Positions 23,576-35,696 of a DNA stretch of 64,000 nt are shown here, one piece after another. The notes under the pieces are model-generated. The model was given only the letters and a program-made list of their open reading frames with translations. It did no database searches and was not told the origin of the DNA. Origin of the DNA: Dreissena polymorpha (taxonomy: Eukaryota; Mollusca; Bivalvia; Myida; Dreissenidae); NCBI RefSeq assembly GCF_020536995.1, contig NC_068360.1, positions 2,140,292 to 2,204,291 of the forward strand, given 5' to 3'. Position numbers and translations under genes: made by a program. The first letter of the stretch is position 1; every line of letters starts with the position of its first letter.

Positions 23576-25704
23576 CTATTCGTTCTTCACGACGACGATA
23601 TCGCGGTCAGGTTTACAGACAGGGTCATTTCTTCCTCGTGTTAGGCAGTACATGATCAGTTGAAATGTCGCTGTGTCCAGTGAGCGTTTTTGAACCGAAC
23701 GATTGTCATCTGCAAGCAAATATATAAATCATCCAAAACAGCTAAATATTTAAAGGGACCGTCAACCGCGATTGACGAAAAAAGAAAAGTTCTAAAAAAC
23801 GTATTTTTACCATATTGAAATCGAAAGTACATCGCAAATAGATGACATAACGATATACACACTATATATAACGCAAGTAGATTGATCATTTTATATATAA
23901 AATATATACAATTCACTACGCATGCACAATTTGCATTCATGGGTTCACCACGTGACGATGGTGATCAATCTACTTGCGTTATTTATAGTTAACTGGTAGT
24001 TACCTGGTACCTGTACCTAGTAAACTTTATTACCGAATATACTGAAAATATGAAAACTTAACAACTTTTTTCAAGTAATTTAATATACCAGTCTTGATAT
24101 TTTAATCAATATACATGTAAACTTATAGTTTGTAAAAAAATACGGTATTTTAGAACTTTTCTTTTTTTGTCAATCGCGGTTGACGGTCCCTTTAGAGTGG
24201 CCTTTTCACGTTTGGGTAAATTGCCAAAATTAAAAAAGTTTCATATTCGCATATTTTCGTTGTAGTCATGATATTTGTGAGGAAACAGTAATACTGAACA
24301 TTAACCATGCTCTAAAATAACCATTATATGCATCTAATGACTATTTTAAAACCTTAAAATTATACAGCGTTGCGACGCGAAACGATTGAATAATTTGGAG
24401 AGTTCTGTTGTTGTCGTTATATTTTGTGACAACACGTGGATTGCTTACATAAAGTATAAAATACATCACTCATTGTATGAGCATGGTGGTCGATTGGTCG
24501 TTAGACTTTTACTCCAGGTGTCAGTAGTTCGAGCCCAGCTGAGGTTAACTTTTTGTTACGTTAATTTTATTCTTGTTTGTTACTGGATGTTTTTAGATCT
24601 TATGTTAAGATGTATCAATATAAAGCATTTAATGACAAACTTCAATACATACCAGATCGGTGAAAAGGTCCCTTTAAGTGCATGAGCATTATAGAAAGCG
24701 ACAGAAAACCCCCATAAATATGGCTAAATAAAAAGTAAACAATGTGAATGCACGTATGATCAACTGTAACTGAATATAGGAATAACAGACAATTCTTAGT
24801 ACACATCTGCATGGAATATCAAATACTTGATAATCGTCTAGCAGTGAACAGACATATGGCTATATGCTCCCCATCATGGACGTGCGTCACTCGGAGCAGG
24901 TCGATTTACAATTTCAAATATTCCAAACAACTGGAATTAGAGTCGCTAAGAAGACATTGATAGATGGCTGATGGTCGAACTCTTTTTTTAGGCCGCATAT
25001 TTGTTATATTTCAAAATATTTATTTGTACGATTCAGACGATTCGGGCCTTCTCTTTTACTAATTTTAGCTAGAAACAAACGGAATTGTATCAGCAATATG
25101 TTCCTTACATCAAGGACATTCGTAGCACTGAAAGAGAATTAATATAGATATTGTCATCTACTTATCATAAAGGCTGGAGTTTAATGCTTTTTAATTCTTT
25201 ATTAAATCGCAGTAAGTGACATTTGTTGTCCTATATTTTAGGACGGATTCCTGTTACGATTGGATACAATTTAGACGGTATTTTTTAACGAAATCCCCTT
25301 GACCTATAGATGCCATAATTCCGTGTAGACTCGTGACATAACTAGCGAATTGTGGTCAGCGTTTACCGCATCTATGACGCTACCATAATTATAACACAAG
25401 AAGTGAGATAATTTGTATGTCTTATCTTTATAGAATTAATACCGTTGTATTAAATTGTATAATCGATTCTCGTCAACATTTAATCTTAAGAATTATGAAA
25501 GTCACCATAAACAGCGTTCTTGTTAGATCACATTGTTTTAGTTTGATCATGTGGTTGCAAAAAAGACAAAGGAATCTACTGCGAATGTGCAAGATGGTAC
25601 TTACCAACTATATCATCGAAGAACGCTGCGCGCGCATCTGTCAAACGCGACAATGCAACAAACGTCCAGCATACGACCAAAAACATAAACGTTTTGCTAT
25701 CCAT
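23576..25704 (-). CDS. Gene B: secreted two-cysteine peptide precursor (2 coding exons)
   Basis: Coding exons are 25704-25605 and 23709-23576, with stop TAG at 23578-23576. Both intron borders are as in gene A (TTTTGCAG before the ATG, GTAAGT donor after one base of a codon, TTGCTTGCAG acceptor). The precursor is 77 residues: signal peptide (MDSKTFMFLVVCWTFVALSR, one Ile fewer than gene A), acidic FFDDIVDDN, RSVQKR dibasic site, then a 35-residue peptide with the loop CLTRGRNDPVC and the end VVVKNE. Net charge of the mature part is near zero, which argues against a classic cationic antimicrobial peptide. The intron (1.9 kb) carries a MITE at 23752-24193 and a TIR/tRNA element at 24195-24676. 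Intact by reading. Family unrecognised. Confidence 0.72.
23752..24193. mobile_element. MITE with long TIRs (unit 2 copy)
   Basis: TIRs of about 45 bp start AAAGGGACCGTCAACCGCGA, and the right end mirrors this. A second, internal inverted repeat pairs AACGCAAGTAGATTGATCA with TGATCAATCTACTTGCGTT. Non-coding. The same insertion at the same place is in unit 3 (34768-35205), so it predates the unit 2/3 split. The flanking TA or TTA is ambiguous. Confidence 0.8.
24195..24676 (+). mobile_element. TIR-bounded element with tRNA-like promoter, copy D
   Basis: Left end AGAGTGGCCTTTTCACG, right end GGTGAAAAGGTCCCTTTAA. The core has GCGTTGCGACGCGAAACG, and the tRNA-like module reads GGTGGTCGATTGGTCGTTAG, then GTCAGTAGTTCGAGCC. 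It abuts the MITE at 23752-24193 directly, and the pair is repeated in unit 3. Confidence 0.75.
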
Positions 25705-26802
25705 CTGCAAAATACAAATAAAGTTATTTATTATATACATGCAGATATATACATGTACACCAATGCATCTTGATATGTTGTAATCTAAGAGTTTATTGTC
25801 CTTATAGCGGTTTTTTGCAGCGCTTAAAACATTTCAAATGAGTATTTTACAATACCCGTTATGCGGCGGATGGTTTGCGCATGACACTTTAATCACCTAT
25901 CCCTTATTTACTCGTGAAACGATGCATTTTCTAGCATTTCAATAGTCAATATTTCCATCTAGCTAGTATTGACCTATAAATTGACCATTCACAATAGCTT
26001 TTTACAGTCCAATATCTTTTGGGAAGGGATACACGGGTCTTTCACGATACTTCAATTCAAACAAAACTACGGCTATTTTCACAATATATGTGTCAGTCAG
26101 CCGTTAGTATATATTCCTTATATGAAACCGCGTAAACTAAGGCAGTACGAATCAAGGACACAGTTTTCCCAAATGAATGCAATATATTTATATCAGTAGA
26201 CAATACGACCAGCAAATCTAAGAGAATGACTCTGTTACAAATATAACGTATGTGAACTCTTGACCCACCACACAGTGTACCAATAAGTATTAATTAGTAT
26301 TATTATTATAGATTGTATTTGCACGTAATAAAGCGCAGGTCGTCTCGTGTCTCGTGCAACATACCCAGCGGCATAAGTATATATTAATAATGACTATGTA
26401 CCGCTGTTTAGGATGCTTGCAAGTCTGAATGGAATGTAGGTCTTTTAAAGCTATGCTAGAGTAGTCGTGTTGTCTTTGTTTTATCTATGGTGATCTCATT
26501 TGCCTAACGTATTATTGCACGATAGCGTATAGCTATTAACCATTTGCTTTAGGACAATGTATATATATTCCAATGTAAAACTCATATAAAACAGATTTAC
26601 ATCACATATACATTATACATTAAACCAGTATTACTCATGAGAAACTAGTTTTCATGGATGTTGCTGATTGGGCAGACTAAGAATTTAACGAATAATAGTT
26701 CTGTGTGCTTTTGCACAACAGTCGGATTCGCATCCAAGTTTGAAGTTGTATAGGATGTTTACTACTTGTTCTTGATTGCTTCGAGCTTTAATGACTACTT
26801 AC

Positions 26803-26863
26803 GTACAGCTGGGTGTTGGATTATTACAAATAGGATGTATACCGGCTCATATCTGATATAAAT
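26803..26863 (-). promoter_or_regulatory. Gene B promoter and short non-coding exon
   Basis: TATA-like AATTTATATCAG on the minus strand (about 26863-26853), then CAGCTGTAC|GTAAGT with the last exon base at 26803. The intron to the acceptor at the ATG would be 1.10 kb, as in genes A and C. Confidence 0.4.
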
Positions 26864-27852
26864 TACGTTTAATCAGAAGTAAAAAGTTATTTAAGAATAT
26901 TATGATTACCACAAACCGCATACAGAATGTGCATTTTGTATCATAGGTGCAGTAATATATTATCAAGTTTATTTGGTTGTGACATTAAAATTTGCTTATA
27001 CTGTAAACGAAGCTCCAATGTTATACACTTGACATGGACGATTAATCTGACCATGCAGTCATGTTTTATATTAAATGCTATCTTTTTCAGATAATCTTGT
27101 TACGTTGCACGTGAACATTTCAATATTGCAATGTTAACATTTAAGTGAAGATTCAGTGTTGTATTGCTTACAAAACATATTTTTTCCACTTTTATGAATG
27201 TGTAATAAATTAACTTCAGTTTTTCTTATTACGATACTAGGTAACGTGGTCTGTTGTTATAAACATGTGTTTATTGTCAAATATGTTAAGTAGGGGAACA
27301 GGGTCACCGTTTAATTCACACCTTATCGCATATAATGACGTGCCATTTTTTAATCATAATCGTCGCATATTACGTAGCCAAAAGTCGATTTCCCATGGCG
27401 TGCCACCATTTTTTATGACGACAACAAAACGAATACCATTATAAGCACCCAGAAATAAATCCGAAAATGTAAGTGGCCAAGAAGTTTTTTTGCTAAACCA
27501 GGATATATTTAACCGACGAATACTAATGTTTTTGTTTTTTCGGTTTATAATTGGCACACTCATACAAAACACAATCTGAATCAGCAAATGATATATTGCT
27601 TACGGAGGTGTCCGGAGATAACCGATGTTTCACGAATTGACCAAAACACTATGTTTTAGTGGAAAAGTAATACTCGTGTAAATCTCACAAGACTATGACC
27701 CTTACTACACCAATAATGGTTTGCTTACCACAATCAGTAAGTTTCTCTCGAATTTGTCTAGCCTTTAAAATCAATAACAGTTCGGCAAATTGGCCAATAT
27801 CAGTCGATGTTGAAACGATAATAGATCAATCGAAAAGTTAAAATTACACATA

Positions 27853-28333
27853 AAAGGTGCCTTTTCACAGATTTTGGCATATATGGAAGTTTGTTATTAA
27901 ATGCTTAATGTTGATTAATGTAAACATTGGATCTAAAAAGCTCCAAAAAAAAAGAATAACATTAAAGAAAGAGACAAAGTAACCCTTAGCTTGGATTGAA
28001 CCACTGACCGCTGGAGTAAAAGACTCTTAGACCACTAGGCCATCCGTGCTCATACAATGAGTGATGTATTTTATATCATATATGAGCAATCCTCGTAGTA
28101 TTAAAAAATATAGCGACAACAACAGAACTCCCCAAAGTATTCAATCGTTTCGCGTTGCAGCGCTTTAAATTTTAAGGTGTTTAAATCGTCAAAAGATGCA
28201 TATACTAGATATTAAAGAGCATTGTTAATGTTCAGTAGTAGTGTTTCCTCACAAATATAATTACTTAACAAAATATGCGAATTTGAAACATTTTATTTTT
28301 ATTTTGTCAAGTTACGTGAAAAGGCCCCTTTAA
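27853..28333 (-). mobile_element. TIR-bounded element with tRNA-like promoter, copy E
   Basis: The full-length counterpart of truncated copy C, at the same place in unit 2. Ends AAAAGGTGCCTTTTCACAGA and its near complement ending GTGAAAAGGCCCCTTT. The tRNA-like module reads on the minus strand. Confidence 0.75.
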
Positions 28334-31132
28334 CCAAACATAAAAATTTTCAAAGACAACAATAGTATTACGTTGTCATTATATACCGGAATACTCTTTC
28401 ATCAAGTTTTTTTTCGGAAGTCTGGTTTCTATGCAGATAATTAGTTAATGTCGCACCTTTCCTAAACTTAATTTAGTTCACAATTACAGAACTTCATATA
28501 ATTGTTATTTGCTCATTGTATTTCAACCATTACCTATGAGTACTGAGCAAAATTTAAAATTGTGTGTAAGCTACATAGGAAAAACGTTTAAAAAGGCGTG
28601 TGACGATGCTACGAGTGTAATTATCGATAGATCTTTTTTCTAACACTATATACTTTCACCTCAAATGTGTTTTAAATGTTGCTTTATTCATTTTTGTTCA
28701 TTTTTGTTGTTGTTTGTGTTGTCCTGTGATGTATATGCAACTGGTCAGTGACCTTAAAAAAACTAGCGCATGAAAACAAAAACTGATCAACTTTACAACA
28801 AATCTGAATTTAATTTATCTAAAAATTTTATCGTAAGTTTCATACCCAATACACTTTACGTATTTATATTTTTACCAGCAATAACAGCTTTTGTATCATA
28901 ATTCAGCTTCTGTTTATTCTGCGTGATTTTTCGAAACTTCATGTGTTCGTTCCACTAGTCCTTCTCCTCTGTGAATGTTTAAATCTGGGATAACGATCAT
29001 GCACACATGACATGTCCGCATAGACGAGAGTAATATGGAAATAATCAATTCCTATCTATCCGTGTGAATATCGCTTTTGGAGTGATTGATTGATTCGGAG
29101 ATTGGTTGATGATTTAATTTATTTCTATTTGTCTTTATGTATTTATTATTTTATTTGTTTATTCTTTCGGTCGCTCGTTCGATCGGTCACTCATACAGCG
29201 GTTAGTTCTCAATTTTCAAAGTGATTGCTGATATTGCTAATTGAACGATGACATAGCACGAGCATCAACACGAACACGAAATATTCTTATATTTAGCTAT
29301 GCAATGCCAGTATTGTAGATTGCGTGCGGCAATGCACTGGTCCTTTGTTTAACATCGAGCCAATGTTAATTATTTGGAAATGCAACGTCAATTTAGTTTG
29401 AAATCGCGATTATCATATACCAAAAATAACCACTGGCCATGATTTCATACGCATTCCAATATGCGCATAAGCGCATTTTGAGAGGTTGCACCCCTCTTAA
29501 AGTTGAAATGGTTTGACATTTCCAATCACAATTATAAATTAATTCAATCAAAACTTAATGTTCATTACACAATATTATAACATTTTTTAAGCTAATTGCT
29601 TTGTTTTTAAACAGGTTGGTTTTTACGGTTAAATAGATTCCCCCCCCCCCAAACCCATAATCCCGAATAAATCCGCGATTAATGTGGGTTATATTAACAG
29701 ATGTTCATAACAGCATTGCACATGAATTCGTTAAATGCATATGGTGAAATAACAGTGTGCATAATAGTAGTACAATACTTACAGCAAATACTCATTCAAT
29801 GGAATTTTATCTGGAAGACAGACAACATCTCAGATGTCGTACCTAAGATTTGAATAAGTAGAACTATCATGCTGCCTCAAATAAAATTATGAAGACTGTT
29901 TTGAAATTTTACTATATGAAGATTTTTAATTTGAATTGAACTTAACTGTATTGAAAACGTTACATACTTACTTCTTTATTGTATGTATATAGACGATGTA
30001 CTTATGTATAAGTCTAAATAAAATGTACGCTCTGTCCTGTTTTGTTCTGTTAATACAATGTCAGTGTTTGATATCCGACTGAGCTCGCATCACCGACACT
30101 TGTTTGTTTACTCTTTCTAATGATACCTATACTACTGAAATTAAAACTCACTGGGATAAAAAAAAAACATAATTTAATAGCAATGTCCGCATGATAGATA
30201 TTGGCGCATGTAAGTAACCAAAATAAACGTAGTTCAATGAAATACGGTTGTCTGAGTTGTTGCAAAGTAATTTATAGGTTCAACGTGAAATGGAAGTATA
30301 AAGGCCGCAATTTACACGTGCTGGTGCAAATGTGTAGTATATAACCATGGAAACAATGCGTTTATTTTGTGTTCCGATTATGAAAAAATAACATTAACCC
30401 CGTTCGTCCGTTCCTCATAAATTATGTATTGCATAAACCGTTATTTGACATAGTAACCCATAGCTATTATTATAGTGTAGACAGTGGAAGTCCTATCCAC
30501 TGCCGTGGAATGAACCCAGACATTTGAGAATTCTAAAATAATAATGTGCAGCGACATGTTATATTACATGTACGTAAACGTTTTACTTAGTTACACTTAT
30601 CAACTTAAAACATTACCCGGAGCAACTTTGAACAATCGCATTGAATTTGATGTCCTTACATCCAAACTTTTTGAACAAAGTTAACAGTTAACAGTGTACA
30701 AGTTCAGTAAAGTATACACATGTGTACAATACAATAATAATAAAATTTATTTATAATTAATATAATAATAATAATAATATTATCATTATTATATTTATGA
30801 TTATGATGTATGATGATGATTATAATTATTATTATATACATAGCCTTTTATATTTACTAAATTCGACATTAAAACACAACTCATTTTATTCTGTTATAAC
30901 TCCACCAATTCATCAACAAACATTTAACCAGTACATACGTTTTGAAAAATTCCCTGTCTTAAAGTCCAACGAATGCTTCGATTGGTTTTCTCAAATAAGA
31001 ATGCTACAATCTGTTCACGAGGCTTTATACGCTGTGCAGCGAGCGATTCAGATCCATCGGTCTTAAAGCAACAGTGCGCATTCAATCGGTAATAGGAGCG
31101 TTCAACAGCCGAATACGTCTACACCCATTATG

Positions 31133-31514
31133 GGTGGTTAATTCCACCCATTAATAAATGGTAATAATACAAATGAGCTATTCATGTTAGCAAAATATGT
31201 TAAATATGCGTTGAAAGCAAGAAATACATTTTTGAACACTACTTTGTAGCATACATTGGGTTTTCCCCCTAAACACTGTAACACTGTACGAATACTTGTT
31301 ATATCTTATTTTGTTAGGCATTTAATTAAATGTAATAACTTGTCAGTAAGTAATATATAAATATATATGTAGTGTTTTATGTATTGTAAACCTAATCTAA
31401 ACATAAAACAATGTTAAACAAAATGTAAAAACGTGACATCATGTATGTATTTGTTATTGATGTGTTTAGACGATGTACTCTGTACAAGTCTCAATAAAAT
31501 GTCTTGTCTTGTCT
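31133..31514 (+). mobile_element. LINE-like 3' end insertion with target duplication
   Basis: Absent from unit 1, where the site reads CACCCATTATGTATAATAAT. In unit 2 the insert is flanked by CATTATG on both sides (31126-31132 and 31515-31521). It ends CAATAAAATGTCTTGTCTTG, a poly(A)-less tail of TCTTG repeats typical of some mollusc LINEs. It is 382 bp, without coding sequence, so it is a strongly 5'-truncated LINE or a SINE mobilised by it. Confidence 0.65.
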
Positions 31515-32062
31515 CATTATGTATAATAATGAAATAATTTTAAATTATATAAAACTACATTTCTTGTTGGTTAGATGCTTGTAAATGAAGGCTTCAAGCT
31601 ATTCAATCATATACCATTGAATATATGACATTTGTATTATTGATATGTTCAATATTTTATAATCTGCCCAAACGTACATAACATATCCAAAAATAGTATT
31701 CATATATTCAAATGAATACTTAAATGACTTCCTACTTGCTATTTGCTTGTAAATTCAATATTAAACATGTTAATGTAAAATGAAAGCATGTTATTTTATT
31801 TTCTTGTCTTAACAACACAGATTCATTACGAATTATTTCCTGATAGCCTTACTTCAAACTAATGGTTCGCTTCCGTATTCCATTTCGATAACTATTTTTA
31901 TCAATAATGTTGTAAAACTTGTATGGTCATATTTTTTATTATATGCAAACATCACGCGCATTTTCCCAAAAACCGCCACGCATTGCCGTCGTATGAGTGA
32001 ATAACATTTTTAAAGTGTACGTGGAGAAAAAGTTCATTCTACTTATTTGCACTTAAATAATT

Positions 32063-33095
32063 AAAACTTAAAATTTGGTAAAGTTTTGTGTTTAGGTCCA
32101 CTTTATTCCTAAAGTATCAAAGCTATTGCTTTCATACTTGCAACACTTACTATCTATCGTAAGGTGACTGTGCAGGCAAAGTTATGTAACTCTGACCATC
32201 ATTTTGACGGAATTATGGGTTCTTTATACTTAGAAAATTGAAAATTTGGTTAAGTTTTGTGTTTGGTCCACTTTACCCCTAAAGTATCATAGATATTGCT
32301 TTCATACTTAGAACACTCGCAAACTATCATAAGGGGACAGTAAAGAACAAGTTGCATAACTCTGGTTGTCATTTTTACGGAATTATGGCCCTTTTTCACT
32401 TAGTAACTTTGAATATATGGTTAAATTTTGTGTTTATATCCACTTTACTTCTAAAGTATCAAGGCTATTGCTTTCAAACTTCAAATGCTTTCATGCTATC
32501 ATGAGGATACTGTACCTGGCAAGTTGAATTTTACCTTGACCTTTGAATGACCTTGACTCTCAAGGTCAAATTATTAAATTTTGCTAAAATTGCCATAACT
32601 TCTTTATTTATGATTAGATTTGATTGATACTTTGACAAAACAACTCTTACCTTACATACCACAATAGACTCCACCCAAACCATCCCACAAGCCCCCCCCC
32701 CCGAATCCCCCCCAATTTTTTTTCTTAAAGATCATCTAATAAATGACCACCACACACACTATACCCCCCCCAACCCAACCCCCCCCCACCAATTTTTTTA
32801 ACAAGGTTAAAAACACAAATATTTTTTGTATTATTTAATTTTTGAAATACTGTCCAACCATCCCACCCAAGAATCCCCGCCCCCCCCCCCCCCCCCAAAA
32901 AAAAAACAACAACAAGAATTGCATTTTTATTTTTATTTTTGCATTTTTGGAAGAAAATGTAATAAATGACCACATCCCCACACTATACACCCCCTCCACT
33001 CCACCCCTCCTTCCTTTGTGATTAAAATTGAGATAGGTCCCTTCACCTTTAAAAAGAAAAATAGATGAGCGGTCTGCATCCGCAAGGCGGTGCTC
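32063..33095. repeat. Bivalve-type repeat with three diverged 170-bp subunits
   Basis: Three tandem subunits near 32070, 32240 and 32405 share TTTTGTGTTTAGGTCCACTT and CTAAAGTATCAAAGCTATTG. AAGGTCA motifs, poly-C tracts (32692-32893) and an end carrying GATGAGCGGTCTGCATCCGC follow. It is private to unit 2. No coding sequence; superfamily unknown to me. Confidence 0.6.
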
Positions 33096-33639
33096 TTGTT
33101 TAAATATATATTCTGTGTCTACATACGTCGACATGCGAATGGTACATTCGGCATTGAAAATCTCATACGCTTGACTTATTAACCAGGGCAACAAATGCAA
33201 ACATATACTTATATTGCGGACAACATGAATATATGTGTATCATCATTTCAAGGCAAAGCACTTGAATGTAGCTGTTTGAATTTTGATTAAATGCTGAATC
33301 ATTTATTTTATCTAAGCGCAGCTGTGGTTTGATACGTTTCATGCAAGAACATTAGTTTTTGCATCATAGCCACTTGTAATACAGACGCGTTTCTAGGAAA
33401 AAAACAGGGCAAAATGTTTTAAACAATGCACTATTTATTTCCCACTAAAATATAAGTGTTAAATAACATCAATCTACAACAGTTTTTTCTAACTTTGTTC
33501 TTATATTTATTTGTGTGAATACAAAGGTATAATGTATGCCGTATAATACTTTCGTTCGTAAATGCGCGTATCTGATTTAGAAAAAATGTGAAAATTGCGA
33601 CAATGTGAACATCCACTGTTACAACTGATACGAGATTGA

Positions 33640-33835
33640 CGCAAAGAAAACAAGTACTGTAGTAAAATGTTCAAAGCATGGTTGATGTGGTGAAATACTG
33701 TGATGCAACTCTATCCGCCAACCAATCTCCATAACAGCTATACAAACCAACTCTAACGCCACAAATACTTCGCTTAGAGAGGTAATAAAGCTATCACGTG
33801 TCAGTGTTTTCACGTTCAAAGTTCAAATGTGGTTG
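33640..33835 (-). mobile_element. Possible LINE endonuclease remnant in unit 2
   Basis: Counterpart of 22600-22815: the minus strand reads NVKTLTRDSFITSLSEVF and then loses resemblance. Confidence 0.3.
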
Positions 33836-34004
33836 TGTCATGTGTTATGGTCGTTTTGGCATTATACAAAACTATTCTTTAAAACTCGTCATCGCCAAAA
33901 CGATGATTTCCAAAGACACCAGTAGTTGAATATTTGATACTACCCGGTTTATATATCCTGATGATCTGATATCGAAATTTTCTAAACTACAATGGGCAAA
34001 CTCT

Positions 34005-34005
<1 letters not shown>

Positions 34006-34066
<61 letters not shown>
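34006..34066. repeat. (TA)n microsatellite in unit 3
   Basis: About 60 bp of pure TA, followed by an inverted repeat around ATGTTCATATGTAGGTATAT and ATATACTTACATATGAACAT. It is the shorter counterpart of 22985-23096. Confidence 0.9.
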
Positions 34067-34068
<2 letters not shown>

Positions 34069-34767
34069 GTTCATATGTAGGTATATGTAATGTATAAATA
34101 TAAAATATATATATACATTACATATACTTACATATGAACATTAAGAATGCTTTATGTTTAATTATTTTATCATCTGAATATTTCCAGTATTAAAATCAAT
34201 AGTGTTAATAATTAATGCGTATGTTTTATTTTAACCGATGCAATGGTTTAAAATCGTAATTGATGTTATTAAATCTATCAACCAACATATATTATATTGA
34301 ATACTAAAATCACTCCTTACTGTTGTATCACCGTTGACCACACTTCTTGCTTTTGTTTGTTTAAAATATTATAGAACGTTATGGTAAATGTAAATGAACC
34401 AGCACGTAACTTTTTACATTGTACATCCCATATTTCATGACGGTGTATATCATATGTCGTATTTGCTGTGGGCGAATCAGTACATGCAAAACCACTAAAC
34501 GATAATTATTTAACGACGATTGCTCATGAATTGGCCAATGCACAAAGTTGTCGCCCTTGATATATATTTAAGAAGATGTGCGTTTGCGGGCACTATTCGT
34601 TCTTCACAACGACGATATTACGGTCAGGTTTACAGACAGGGTCATTTCTTCCCCGTGTTAGGCATTACATGATCAGTTGAAATGTCGCAGTGTCCAGTGA
34701 GCGTTTTTGAACCGAACGAGTGTTATCTGCAAGCAAAAATATAAATTATCCAAAACAGCTAAATATT

Positions 34768-35205
34768 TAAAGGGACCGTCAACCGCAATTGACGACAAAA
34801 GAAAAGTTCTAAAATACCGTATGTGTACCATATTGAAATCGAAAGTACATCGCGAAAATATGTGACATAACGATAAACACACTATATATAACGCAAGTAG
34901 ATTGATCATTTTATATATAAAATATATACAAGTCACTACGCATGCACAATTTGTATTCATGGGTTCACCACCTGACGATGATGATCAATCTATTTGCATT
35001 ATTTATAGTAAACTGGTAGTTACCTGGTTCCTGTACCCAATAATTGTTTTTACCGAATATACTGAAAATATGAAAACTTAACAACTTTTTTCAAGTAATT
35101 TAATATACCAGTCTTTTTATTTTAAACAATATAAACTAATAATTGTAAAAAATACGGTATTTTAGATCTTTTCTTTTTTTGTCAATCGTGGTTGACGGTC
35201 CCTTT
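34768..35205. mobile_element. MITE with long TIRs (unit 3 copy)
   Basis: Counterpart of 23752-24193 at the same position in the gene C intron, with the same AAAGGGACCGTCAACCGC ends and internal inverted repeat. Confidence 0.8.
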
Positions 35206-35696
35206 AAAAAGTGGCCTTTTCACGTTTGGGTAAATTGACACAATTATTAAAAAAAAGTTTAATATTTGCAAATTTTCGTTGTAGTTATGATATTGGTGAG
35301 GAAACAGTAATACTGAACATTGACCATGCTCTAAAATAACCATTATATGCATCTAATGACGATTTAAAAACCTGAAAATCATACAGCATTGCGACGCGAA
35401 ACGATTGAATAATTTGGAGAGTTCTGTTGATGTTTTAATATTTTGTAACACCACTTGGATTGCTTACATAAAGTGCAAAATACATCACTCGTTGTATGAG
35501 CATGGTGGCCGATTGGTCGTTAGACTTTTACTCCAGGTGTCAGTGGTTCGAGCCCAGCTGAGGTTAACTTTTTCTTACATTAATTTTATTCTTGTTTGTT
35601 ACTGGATGCTTTTAGATCTTATGTTTACATGTATCAATATAAAGCATTTAATGACAAACTTCAATACATACCAGATCGGTGAAAATGTCCCTTTAA
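35206..35696 (+). mobile_element. TIR-bounded element with tRNA-like promoter, copy F
   Basis: Counterpart of copy D in unit 3, directly joined to the MITE. Left end AAGTGGCCTTTTCACG, right end GGTGAAAATGTCCCTTTAA. The B-box here is the better one, GTGGTTCGAGCCC. Confidence 0.75.

Noticed and set aside
32690-32900. Gly-rich minus-strand frames
   Set aside because: Translation of poly-C tracts in a bivalve repeat.
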